A DNA stretch of 64,000 nt from Ahniella affigens (GTDB lineage: Bacteria > Pseudomonadota > Gammaproteobacteria > Xanthomonadales > Ahniellaceae), in assembly GCF_003015185.1 (NCBI RefSeq), contig NZ_CP027860.1:5053001-5117000 (forward strand). The letters run 5' to 3'. Position 1 is the first letter of the stretch. Each line of letters opens with the position of its first letter. Shown piece after piece: positions 43,930-53,400 of this stretch. A model generated the notes under the pieces. The model did no database searches, was not told the DNA's origin, and saw only the letters and a program-made list of their open reading frames with translations. Made by a program: the position numbers and the translations under genes.

Positions 43930-44502
43930 TCATCGTGGCGCATTGGTCGAAGGCCCGCTCGCGCCCGGGATCAGTGCCGTCAGAGGCACCATCGCATCGA
44001 TCCGTGCCTCGAATTGGTAGAGTGCCTCTGGATAGACGCCAGACGCGTCAGGTGGCGCGTTGGCGATCTGGCAGCCGTAGTAGTGGTGGATCGATTTTTC
44101 GCGGCTGGACGTCTTGACCCGGGTGATCGCGGATGGATTGTCGGTTGCCATGACCGGGCAACCGTCAGTGGTATTGATATATTGGTCGTTTAAATTGAAG
44201 TAGCCAACGTCGTTGATGGCATCGATCAGAGCCGCGAGCTGCTCAGCACTCAGTTGCTGGTGCGCAGGACCAAGCAACGGCACGTCACGTTTGCCCAAAT
44301 AACTGACGCGGCCATCGCCATGAATGGTCAGCTCGTAGTCTGGGCACTGTCCGTAACAGCCGGTTCGGCGCAGACTAAGTTGCTCGAACTGATGGATCTC
44401 CGATGTCGCGGCAGGTCCGGCGGGCGCTGGAGCGGGCTCACACGCACCGATTGTGGTCGTCAAGCCGATGAGGAGTATGGCGGACAGCGTGTGTTTGGAC
44501 AT
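43930..44502 (-). CDS. DUF6438-type lipoprotein
   Basis: The 190-residue protein has a lipoprotein signal (ILLIGLTTTIGACEP, lipid Cys at 21). The family pattern is plain: LRRTGCYGQCPDYELTIHGD, then VSYLGKRDV and YFNLNDQYINTTDGCP. The CYGQC pair likely forms a disulfide. The family is of unknown function. It stands 266 bp from the envelope operon on the same strand. Confidence 0.75.
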   Translation of the reverse strand: MSKHTLSAILLIGLTTTIGACEPAPAPAGPAATSEIHQFEQLSLRRTGCYGQCPDYELTIHGDGRVSYLGKRDVPLLGPAHQQLSAEQLAALIDAINDVGYFNLNDQYINTTDGCPVMATDNPSAITRVKTSSREKSIHHYYGCQIANAPPDASGVYPEALYQFEARIDAMVPLTALIPGASGPSTNAPR

Positions 44503-44543
44503 TCGAGGGCTCCCGTGTGGCTGCCAGTGAACGGCCCTCGGCT

Positions 44544-44969
44544 TTATTCGGGGTTAGTTTGCTTCTGCGCAGCGTGGCGGGCGCGAACATCTTCGTACGC
44601 AGCGGCCAACAGCGCGTGCAACGGCGCATCATTCGCAGTGTCGCCAAGGCTGATTTTCACATGGCGCATGAAGCGGCCGTTGCCTGACAGGATTCGGGAC
44701 GGATCCGGCAACACCGCGCCAAAGTAGAAGCCAACGTTCAGATGCGTCGCGAACAAGTTGACATAGGCAAACGGCAAATCGCCGACACACGCAGTGGGGT
44801 GGCCATCGTGAAGCAGTTCGATGACATCGCCACCTTGGCTGCGAAGCGCATTGAACCAACTTCGGGCGCGTTCACGCAGGGGGTGACTGTCGGCCCGTAA
44901 CCATGCCTCGACAGCCGGATCACGGCTTTGTCCGCCAGCCAATCGAAACAGTCGCGTGTCAGACACCAT
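44544..44969 (-). CDS. DUF1801-like protein
   Basis: ATG 44969 has a GAGAGG site. The 141-residue cytosolic protein begins VSDTRLFRLAGGQSRDPAVE, has VIELLHDGHPTACVGDLPFA and a strand pair YVNLFATHLNVGFYFGAVLP. This is the DUF1801 arrangement, and a second member lies at 6703-7095. Function is unknown. Confidence 0.65.
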   Translation of the reverse strand: MVSDTRLFRLAGGQSRDPAVEAWLRADSHPLRERARSWFNALRSQGGDVIELLHDGHPTACVGDLPFAYVNLFATHLNVGFYFGAVLPDPSRILSGNGRFMRHVKISLGDTANDAPLHALLAAAYEDVRARHAAQKQTNPE

Positions 44970-45276
44970 GACAACCTCTCTCCAAACGCAGCAAGGTGAA
45001 TCATCGCCAGTGGCTTTGGCGGACGCAATGCGGGTCCTGTCCCTGATGGGACAGGTCATGGAAGTTGGCGTGAATGTCGGCCTTCGACCGTAGATGCTGC
45101 CGCATCAATCGTCGTGGTTGTTTGGCGTGTCATGTTCAACGTCGCAGGCGGAGACCCGCAAGTTCGGTCAAAATGGCTGGCAATTCGGTCGCCGAACTGG
45201 CGATCAGTGCGGAATCAACCTGACCCGTGATCAAGCGCCGGGCCGACCGGCTGGCGAGGTAGTGCGCTGCGAGTGG
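44970..45276. other. Intergenic region after the RHS gene, about 300 bp
   Basis: This stretch, downstream of the RHS-repeat gene, holds no recognisable gene; in particular no immunity-type gene was seen. A hairpin lies at 45036-45055. Confidence 0.45.
45036..45055. terminator. Hairpin, candidate terminator of the RHS unit
   Basis: CCTGTCCC and GGGACAGG form a perfect 8-bp stem around TGAT, 220 bases beyond the stop of the RHS gene. There is no U-run; the assignment is tentative. Confidence 0.35.
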
Positions 45277-47898
45277 CTACCGGATCTCCCGATCGTAGTC
45301 GTCAAACTCGTACGCCACCCGTTCTCCCATCTCATTCGTCACAGCAGTCCGGTTGCCATTGTCGTCGAATTCCTGATGCAAGGTTGTGACAACCCCAGTC
45401 GAACTGGACTTGCGCGCCCAAGTGGGCTTGTACTGAGGGTGCTCATACCGAAATTCCCAGGTGATCTCCGCATCACCTTCGCGGATGACCCTGGTCAGAA
45501 TATTGCCGACGCGGTCGTATTGAAATTCCGTGCGCGCGCCATCTTCGATGTCCTCGACAGTCATCCACTGGTTGCTGTCGTACTCGTAATCCGTCGTTTT
45601 TCCGGATCCGTCTACATCGCGGGTCAGATTGCCTGACCGGTCGTAGGTCTTGGTACTGACCCGGCCATCGCCATCTTCATATCGGATCAAGTGATCCAGA
45701 GCGTCATAGGTCGCTTTGGTCATTCGGCCATCAACCAGCACCGTCGTCGTAACATGGGTCGCGTCATCGTAGAGCTTGCGAATTTCGAAATCGTCTTCGT
45801 CGAGCAACAGCTTGGTTCGCTCTGTCCAACGATCACGTGCGTCGTATTGATAGCGTCTGCGCGTTTCGGCATGGTCGATCTCGGCGACCATGCGTCCGCG
45901 GGCATCATGTTCGTATCCCTTCTTCAACATGTCCGACCCGGCTTCAGATGCCAAGTAGCCCCAGTCGTCATAGGTGTAACGCCACTCGCGCCCTTCACTT
46001 GATTGCTTTTTGACCAGCTCGCCGCGAGGCCCGTATTCCAGCGCCACCTCGAAGTCGCCCCGCACGATCAACTTCCGATTGCCGCGCGGATCATAACGAT
46101 ACAGGGTGGCGATACCGCGCCAGTTGAATTCTTCGGCCACCCGCTCACGTATGCCAAGTTCAGAGAACTTCTCAGGATCAACGTACCGCCAACTGCGCTC
46201 AATCGGGCGCCCATTGTCAAGTTGGCGCCGTTCGAAAATGCGGTTTCCATACTCGTCGTACTCGAAGGTTGTGACCAATCCATTGCCATCCGTCTCGCGC
46301 GTGACCAATCGAAGGTTCAGTCCGCCATATTCGCTCGTTGACACGACGGATCCCAAGTGACGCTCGACCGGCAGGCCGAGCGAATTGAAAAGATACTTGT
46401 TGCGCAGGCCAGTGCTCCGCACAATGACCGTTCGTGGCACCGATCCGTGGGGCTGCTCGACCGTGTCATAGACAAAGGTCATGTCACCAAAGGTCGACCC
46501 GGACGTTGCGACGACCCGAGTCCTTGCGATTTCGCGGACTTCCCCCGATAGGACTGGCAGCTCGCGGCCGCCCTCATACGCAATCTTTCGACGCCCGGTT
46601 CCGATGCCATCGCGCATCTCAACGAGCCTGGAGCCCAGCGAGCGACCGCCGACTACGACATCCTGATAAACATATTGCGTGTCAGTCGGTCCCTTCCCGG
46701 ACTGATCCGAACGGACGACGCGAACCAGATTGCCACGGTCGTCCTGCGTCAACTTCAGCTTCCAGCCATCGGGTCCGAGAACCTCGGATAAGAAGAGTGC
46801 AGTACCTTGACTAATCGACTTGCCGTCGCGCGCCGCACCTTGCACGGGTCGTTGCAGGTATCGGAACTTCAGTTCACGATCCTTCGAGATCGATGCGGCG
46901 CTCAGGACTTTTCTGCCCGCCAAGGTCTCATAGACATAACGAATCTCGTTGCCATTGGTGTCGACGACGCGACTGAGCCGCCATTCTGTGCCATCGGGTT
47001 CTTTGTAGTCGTACCGATATCCATTCTTGGCGTAGATGGCGTAACCGCCCTGCTTCAGCGGGCGGACGATGGTGTGAAACCCAAACAGCGGCACAAAACG
47101 CGATTCGCCGTCTACTGCTTCGCGACGAAAGTGTTGGGTGCCACCGTTTTCGGAATGGATTGCCAGCCGGCCACAGGAGTCAAAACTCACACGTGATTCG
47201 GCTGTCGTGGTCCAGCCACGCCCCGCCAATCCAAGCGCGTCTCCCGAGTCGGCGTCGTAGCCGCGCTCAAACTCCAAGCTCGGCCCAAATCCCTTGAGCT
47301 CGATATCGATCGTGGACGGAAAAAAGTCACCGTCGAACAGATCCACATCATCCAGTATGACGTGCGACAAAGGCATGTGGTCGGATCCGATTTGCCGGGT
47401 GATTAGATCAATGGTCCACGACTGTTGCGTCGGGCCGTTAGCACCGAGCTCAACGGTCAATCGATCAGCGTCTTCGGGCAACCGCAAGCGTCGCAATGAT
47501 GCGTCGGAGACCCCCGAGAAGAGCTCGTGATCCTCGTGGCCTGCCCTCGCTAACACTCTCAATGTTGATCCTCTTGCTGCGTCGATCACAAAGGACCGAT
47601 CATCGGGGCAGAAGTAGTCGTTGCCAATGCTGTAGTCGTCTTCCAGAACGAGCTCGGCGGGTTGCTGGCCGGCGATGCGCAATTTGACCGTATCGGCCGC
47701 TAACTGGTCATCCGCAAGCCCCCAGGACACCGCAATGGGTTCGACCGGCGACGCAACTGGTTTGGCGCTTTTGCCGTCAGTGCCTGTGCCGGCAGCTGGC
47801 GTCTGCTCGTGCTGGCACCCCAGCGCCATGATCGCGACCATCGCGATGAAGGCTCGAAATGTTCTCTGGACAGACTGCTTGAAGGTGCGATCGGTCAT
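45277..47898 (-). CDS. RHS/YD-repeat lipoprotein without toxin domain
   Basis: ATG 47898 overlaps the stop of the upstream membrane protein gene as ATGA. The 873-residue protein has a lipoprotein signal (AFIAMVAIMALGCQHE, lipid Cys at 28). A DUF6531-like start (FGPSLEFERGYDADSGDALG, then LAGRGWTTTAESRVSF) precedes many YD repeats, such as YDEYGNRIFERRQ, YDRSGNLTRDVDGSGKTTDY and YDRVGNILTRV. It stops right after a repeat (AYEFDDYDREIR): there is no RHS-associated core or variable toxin end. It may be a cut-down relative or a binding protein in its own right. Confidence 0.8.
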   Translation of the reverse strand: MTDRTFKQSVQRTFRAFIAMVAIMALGCQHEQTPAAGTGTDGKSAKPVASPVEPIAVSWGLADDQLAADTVKLRIAGQQPAELVLEDDYSIGNDYFCPDDRSFVIDAARGSTLRVLARAGHEDHELFSGVSDASLRRLRLPEDADRLTVELGANGPTQQSWTIDLITRQIGSDHMPLSHVILDDVDLFDGDFFPSTIDIELKGFGPSLEFERGYDADSGDALGLAGRGWTTTAESRVSFDSCGRLAIHSENGGTQHFRREAVDGESRFVPLFGFHTIVRPLKQGGYAIYAKNGYRYDYKEPDGTEWRLSRVVDTNGNEIRYVYETLAGRKVLSAASISKDRELKFRYLQRPVQGAARDGKSISQGTALFLSEVLGPDGWKLKLTQDDRGNLVRVVRSDQSGKGPTDTQYVYQDVVVGGRSLGSRLVEMRDGIGTGRRKIAYEGGRELPVLSGEVREIARTRVVATSGSTFGDMTFVYDTVEQPHGSVPRTVIVRSTGLRNKYLFNSLGLPVERHLGSVVSTSEYGGLNLRLVTRETDGNGLVTTFEYDEYGNRIFERRQLDNGRPIERSWRYVDPEKFSELGIRERVAEEFNWRGIATLYRYDPRGNRKLIVRGDFEVALEYGPRGELVKKQSSEGREWRYTYDDWGYLASEAGSDMLKKGYEHDARGRMVAEIDHAETRRRYQYDARDRWTERTKLLLDEDDFEIRKLYDDATHVTTTVLVDGRMTKATYDALDHLIRYEDGDGRVSTKTYDRSGNLTRDVDGSGKTTDYEYDSNQWMTVEDIEDGARTEFQYDRVGNILTRVIREGDAEITWEFRYEHPQYKPTWARKSSSTGVVTTLHQEFDDNGNRTAVTNEMGERVAYEFDDYDREIR

Positions 47899-48938
47899 TG
47901 CTTTGGAATCGGCTGTTTCGGCTTTCTTGATGGCTGATCGGGATCGATGGCTGCGTCGGCGGCGGTCTCCAATCGCGAGACGATCTCCCGACCCTTGTTG
48001 ATCCGTCTCACCACCTTGTTGAATTCGTCGACCCGGCTGTCGTCCTCGAACACAAACGTCCCATCGTCCTTGATGGACCAACCCCCTTGCTGGTCCTTCA
48101 GGATCGTCAGGTAGCGGATAATCTCCGCCCCCCACTGGGCTCTTGCCTCGCACAGCTCGTCCAGTTGTTTTAGAAGCGGTTCACTGCGGTCACGTGAACT
48201 CTGAAGGAAGTCTGCGCGTGCATGAGTGCTCATGCCACTCGCGGTCAGGCGTTGCTCGATATCCGCGATTTGTCCGGCAAGATGGCGCTGATATCGCCGT
48301 GACTCATCTATCAAGAGCTGGGTACGCGCAATGCGCTGATTCAGTGCGCCGGGCTGGTCAATGTCGACCGAGTTCAACGGATCGGCACGACTGAACTCCA
48401 CGATTGCACCAACGAGACGAAGTTCATCGTCCGTGCTGGCGACCAGATGCTGCTTGGTGATTCGCACCAACTGCTCCATTTGCGGCGTCAGACTGGTTTC
48501 TCTCTGGGCGTTGACCAACGCATTCACCCGATCGGTCCGCTGTTGCCACTCGGAATAGCGGAACGACTCGTCTTTGGCTTCCTTGTGGATTGCCCGGATC
48601 CAATCCGCGCGAATTTCGGCGATCCGCCTGGATGCGCTGACGTCGACCACCCAGCTCGCAAACTTTGCGAACTGCCCGAAGGCAATCAGTAAGACCACCG
48701 CGATGAACACCCCTTGGACCGCCGACGCTTTACGGGTCACGAACCAGAACGGCAGCGCAATGATGAGCGCCACGGTAGCCGTTCCGGACACGCCGCTCAT
48801 GAACGCTCCGACGAACGCCGGTCCAGAAGCCATATCTGTTACGGCCTGAAAGAATGCGCCGATGCACAACACGAGGCAACCAACAATCCACGGCCATGCG
48901 CTGCCGAATGACGACGCACCCTTCGCTTCAATAGTCAT
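47895..48938 (-). CDS. Membrane protein with long coiled-coil region
   Basis: From ATG 48938 the 347-residue protein has three membrane helices (about 14-34, 48-68 and 77-100). Then come about 240 polar residues with heptad-like helices (IAEIRADWIRAIHKEAKDES, later LLIDESRRYQRHLAGQIADI). No family was recognised. Its stop overlaps the RHS lipoprotein start as ATGA, so the two are probably made together and may interact. Confidence 0.65.
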   Translation of the reverse strand: MTIEAKGASSFGSAWPWIVGCLVLCIGAFFQAVTDMASGPAFVGAFMSGVSGTATVALIIALPFWFVTRKASAVQGVFIAVVLLIAFGQFAKFASWVVDVSASRRIAEIRADWIRAIHKEAKDESFRYSEWQQRTDRVNALVNAQRETSLTPQMEQLVRITKQHLVASTDDELRLVGAIVEFSRADPLNSVDIDQPGALNQRIARTQLLIDESRRYQRHLAGQIADIEQRLTASGMSTHARADFLQSSRDRSEPLLKQLDELCEARAQWGAEIIRYLTILKDQQGGWSIKDDGTFVFEDDSRVDEFNKVVRRINKGREIVSRLETAADAAIDPDQPSRKPKQPIPKQ

Positions 48939-49091
48939 GTTGTTGCATAGCCCCCGAATCAGCACTGCTTGCGTGACTCGATGACGCGACTGATATGCGC
49001 ATCCGAAACTCCCGCCCCGTGTTTAGCTTTGCCATGCCATCTTAACTTGGTTGGTGAAAATCTCGCAAACCCGCAAGTTGACTCGTGGGCA

Positions 49092-49173
49092 GCGTTAAGG
49101 CGCATATGAACGAGTTCAGAGGCGGCACGGGTCTGAACGTCCTAAACAGATTTGTTCAGACCCGCCTTAACGC
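49092..49173. repeat. Nested inverted repeat
   Basis: Outer arms GCGTTAAGGC (49092-49101) and GCCTTAACGC (49164-49173) are a perfect pair. Inside are perfect 10-bp arms GGGTCTGAAC (49129-49138) and GTTCAGACCC (49154-49163), which abut the outer right arm. The inner arms match module 1 of the mosaic repeat, and a GTTCAGAGGC piece of module 5 lies between the left arms. Confidence 0.7.
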
Positions 49174-49435
49174 GTGTGTCGCGTCATTGATGTTAACCGG
49201 GCTGGTCCGCACGAGCGGTTCGATTCCATCGCCGCTTTGCGCGGATGTCCGAAATGCGGCGACTTGTCACGCCCCCTTGATCTGGGTCTCTCATGACGAC
49301 TGGCCGACAAATGCCATGCTCGTCATAATGGAAATGCTCAGCCAGATACTGAGCACGCTGAGCACAGGTTGGCGCCGGATTTGGCCTGCCGTGGATCAGT
49401 CGCGTCGTGAAGCGAACTAGTTCAGAGCACCGCTC

Positions 49436-49575
49436 GGGAGGGTCTGAATCGGACTTTCAGACCCGCCATGAGCCCGGCACTTGTCCGGACTTATGGCTCC
49501 AGAATCAAGCACTTGCGTACTCGATTCTGGGCGGGCCTTCCCAGGCCCGCGTCGCCTCTGAACTGGTTCAGAGGC
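49436..49575 (+). repeat. Mosaic palindromic repeat, copy B (all five modules)
   Basis: Module 1 is short (GGGTCTGAA-TCGGAC-TTTCAGACCC). Module 2 is also short and carries the core CCGG-CACTTGT-CCGG. Module 3 reads CCAGAATCAAGCAC...CGATTCTGG. Module 4 is GCGGGCC-TTCCCA-GGCCCGC, and module 5 is GCCTCTGAAC-TG-GTTCAGAGGC. Stem sequences differ from copy A but pairing is kept, which points to selection on structure. The right end lies 3 bases before the stop of the minus-strand gene at 49579. Confidence 0.8.
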
Positions 49576-49578
49576 TCC

Positions 49579-50163
49579 CTAGAACTTGAAACCAAAGCTG
49601 GCGCGGATGGTTTCGATCTCGGCGCCAGACTTTTGCCACTCCAGCGATAGCCGGGTTCGTGCACTCATCGCATACGCCAGCCCGACACCGCCAACCCACT
49701 CGATTTCTTTGTAATCGGGAAGGCTATTGTCGGCATGAAAGGACGCGCGCTGGAAACCGAGATGAAACATCGGTTGTAGCGACGCGTCAGCGCGAAATGT
49801 CTTGGCCACCGTGAATTCGGTCGCGTCCAGCTTGTATTCGCCCGGAAACACGACCGCCAGACAAGCAAGACCAGGATTGTTCGGGCAACGATTGATCCCG
49901 AACAGATGATCCACCTGCTCGTGTAACAGTCTTACCGACCAGTTTCCCGGCAAGTCCCGACTCACCGACAAGCTTGGACCCCGCCGATTGAATCCGAAGG
50001 TCCGCGCATCCCAGCCGGTGGGCAAGTCCAGATAGCGCGTGACATCGATGTTGGTCACCCCGACCGAGATCGTCCACGGCGTGTCATTGGCGCGAACCAG
50101 TTGCGGCGCCAGGGCCAGGGCAAGTAGCGATACGGTGAGAGCGCGGCGGGATGGCGTCGGCAT
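49579..50163 (-). CDS. Small outer-membrane beta-barrel protein
   Basis: The 194-residue protein has a signal peptide (residues 1-25, LLALALAPQLVRAND). The mature part is alternating polar/hydrophobic strands typical of an 8-stranded barrel (WTISVGVTNIDV, WSVRLLHEQVDH, FHLGFQRASFHA, EWVGGVGLAYAMSA) and ends in aromatic Phe (IRASFGFKF), the signal for outer-membrane insertion. It resembles OmpW/OmpA-like barrels; a ligand is unknown. Confidence 0.75.
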   Translation of the reverse strand: MPTPSRRALTVSLLALALAPQLVRANDTPWTISVGVTNIDVTRYLDLPTGWDARTFGFNRRGPSLSVSRDLPGNWSVRLLHEQVDHLFGINRCPNNPGLACLAVVFPGEYKLDATEFTVAKTFRADASLQPMFHLGFQRASFHADNSLPDYKEIEWVGGVGLAYAMSARTRLSLEWQKSGAEIETIRASFGFKF

Positions 50164-50403
50164 GGTGGTCGTAGAGGCTGGGTCAGTTCAAAAGCGTTAT
50201 GTGGGTCACTCGGACGGTTCAGTGCCTGAACTGGCCTGACTCGTGCCATGACTCGAAAAATACCACGAAGGACTTTCTCGCCGTTCAAGTCAATGCCGCG
50301 TGACGCGTTGTCCCCGATGTGTCGGCTCGCACGTCGTCGCGCGGTGCGTTGGCCCGAATCGCTCCGCGCTCCGGGTTGTTGATACGTCAGATCGCCGAAA
50401 GGC

Positions 50404-53400
50404 TCATTCGAAGCTATCCCTGAACAGGGCGTCGACCGCGTCGCAGGCCGTTGGCAGGCACTCGTGGCCGCTCAACACTTGCACGTCATCAATGAGCCAG
50501 CCGCTGCTGACGACACTGCAATCGCTCCCCATGCGCCAACGCAAGCGGGCCATCTGTGACTGCGCGGTCGCCGGCAGTTGGACGCGGGTGACGAGACCAT
50601 TTCGCAAGCCGGTCCAAGCGGGTCGCGATGCGAGGGGTCGTGGCGATCCGCTGCAGCTTTCGTTCGACAGCGCTTGAATGTATCCGCCTTCGAGAAAGCT
50701 GCCGCCGGCGGTGATGAGGTCTTGATAGGCCCCGCCGTCGAGACTGATCTCCAGGACGCCGCCGTCAAAGCCATTCTCGAAGTTGAACTGGTGCTTGAAG
50801 GTCAACACCGCGTTGGCGCTTTCTACCAAGAAGGCTTCCGATGTCAGCGCCGCCTCGCCGGTAGTGGATACCCCAACCGCCATGACGGCATGGGGTTCGG
50901 AGGCAACACTGCTGGCGACAGTTTGCCAGGGTAGCGCTGCACCGGTCTCTGCAGTTGTCCACGTCTGCGGCAGCGTGCCCAATACTGCGGTGTCAAAGTC
51001 TTGCGCCAAAGCGACCAAGGGGCGACCAACGGCAATCTGGCGGTTAAGTGCGATCGGGCCGAGACTGCTCTGGACATGAATCGCTAAATCGATCGGTGTG
51101 CCGCAGACTTGGTTCGCGGGCACGTTGACCTCAAAGTCGCGCGACACTGAGCTTGCGGTCGGGATCTGTCCGTAGCTCTGGCTGCCACCTGGCGCGATCG
51201 TCACGGTCGCATTCTGCGCCGTGCTGCCGGTTGCGTTGGCTACGGGTACCGACACGTTCAAGATCTCGCCTGGCTCCGCATAGCCGTTGCTATTGCAGCG
51301 CGAATCAGAGATCCCAAGCGCTTCCGCAACTGCCAGATTCGGTGTGTTGAACGACTCCACTACGGCGTTCGCGCCATCCGTGCTGGCGCCCACCCCGAGG
51401 CCGCGTGCGGCAAATCCGCGCCAGAGCGCCTGCATTTGCTCCGGCGCGCTGATCTCTGCTGCCGCCAACAGCGCGTCCCGCGCATCGATGAAATTCGGAC
51501 CAATGGGTGTCAGCTTCATGCCGTCGACCATCAACTGCAGCATCAACTCATTACCTTGCGTAAATCCCACGTCGGCGATCAGTTCCGCGCGCGCTTCGAA
51601 CAAAGCGGAGCACCAGACCACGCCGCGAAAATGCGTCGCCCCAGCGGCCGGCAGGAACGACGGATTCGGTGCGAACGCCGCGTCGGCAACATTGAACTGG
51701 GTAGGATCGATATCTGCAAACGTCAAAGGGTTGTGTGGCCGATTCTGCGGGCCGCCCAGGGACGTTCGGACCGCGTAAGGAAAGCTGCGAATGCCGTAAT
51801 AGCCATGGTTCTCGCCCACTGCACCAAGCTGGCGTGCGATGTAGGACCCGAACGGATAGGTGCCATTGATCGGCTCGTTGGCCTGTGCCAGCGCGAACCG
51901 CGCAAAGCAATCCGACCAGCCTTCGCCCAGGGCTGGCCCTTGGGCCGAACTCAGCCCGAGGCCATTGCCGATCAGTCGTCGCGACAGGCCATGCGCCAGT
52001 TCATGCACGACGACTTCCTGATCCAGGCCAGCATCCCGATCTGGCGTCGTGGGTGTGAACACCCCGACTTGCAAGCGCGTCGTGGCGCCATCGGCACCGG
52101 TCAGCATGACGGCGTCGTTGACCCGTGTGCTGTCTTGCAGTTCCACATTCATGCGATCGCCCGCGACGCCGCCGTTGCCGAAGTTGTCGTTCTGGAAATT
52201 CCCGGCAGCCTCGACAAATCCGAGCTCGTAAGTGCGGTCATGAAACCAGTTCGCCCAGTAGAAGGCGTTGATGACCGTCCCCGTCTGGAATGCCGATAAG
52301 GGTCCACCACCCGGCGGAATCGGTTCGTCACCCGGATTGCCGCCTTGGTCCTCGCGGCCAGGTGAGGGATTGTAGGCTGCGCCAAAGAATCGACCTGGCG
52401 TGCCCTCGACACGGCCAGAAGCGTCGATACCATTGACACCATCGCGATCGATGCCGGCATCGACATTGTTGCCGGTCGTGATCCGTTGCCCATCCGGAAT
52501 CCAGCCGAGCAGATTGAATGCCTTCAGCGGTGGCGTTATGGTCGTTCGTGAGATGGCCTCCTGAGGCTGGCTTCCATCGGGCGCGTTTGCTCCGGGGCTC
52601 ATGGGGGCTGGGCTGTCGTCGGCATAAGCCGTAACGGTGATTGGCTGACTCTGGTGGTCCAGCAGGTTCTGCCACCACAGCACCGTTTGGTCGTCCACGT
52701 CAACGAGCACGGACCACGCTTCGGTCGCCCCGATGAGTTGTACTTGCCATGCCAGTCGCGCCACCTTCGGCTCGATGGCAAACACCACCGGTTCGACGCT
52801 GATCTCGGTGGCTGACCCGGCCGACCCGAATCGCTGCGCGAACGCGGCAACACCCGGCCGGTCTGGAAGTTTCGTCAGCGGCGAGGTGCCAATCGGAAAC
52901 GCCACTGCGGCTGCGGCCGCACGGATCGCCGGCATGACAGCGGTTGGCTCACGCGCCAGCGAGCCATCAGAAGGGATCGCGATCGGCGATCCGATCACCC
53001 GAAACAATCGGTCTTCAGCATCGAAGGCGCCGGTGATCTCGGTGCCCAGCACCACGCGCCCGTTTACCAACTGACGCAGGCGCACCCACGCCAACCCGCC
53101 GTCCGGATTGCGATAGTCCGCCACCACTTCGAGCGCATCGATCAATTGGGGATCCACCGAATAAAGCAGCGCATTCGCGCTCAAGAACTCGCGCAGTGCC
53201 GCGACGCGCTGCCCCGGGGCGGCGGCGGCGGCGAGCCGACGTTGGGGCGACTTCGGTGCGATCACGCGCACCTGGCCATCGGATTCAGCCCGCTGTACAC
53301 GGAGCGTCTTGCCTGCATCCACCGCCAGAGCGCGCTGCAGGCTTTGCTGGCGACCGGGCTCCAGCGCACTCGCGCGCTCCGCATGCTGTTGCCGATAGCG

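Larger units (their letters stand above)
48939..49578. other. Intergenic region with two repeat clusters
   Basis: This 640-bp gap contains the nested inverted repeat at 49092-49173 and mosaic repeat copy B at 49436-49575. Between them nothing recognisable was seen apart from a small GAACTAGTTC palindrome near 49414. The promoter of the membrane/RHS unit must lie at its left end. Confidence 0.5.

Noticed and set aside
45277-47898. The RHS gene as a polymorphic toxin
   Set aside because: There is no core domain, variable C-terminus or neighbouring immunity gene.
49085-49420. A small plus-strand gene in the RHS/barrel gap
   Set aside because: Its first part is the nested inverted repeat, and it has no ribosome site or recognisable domain.
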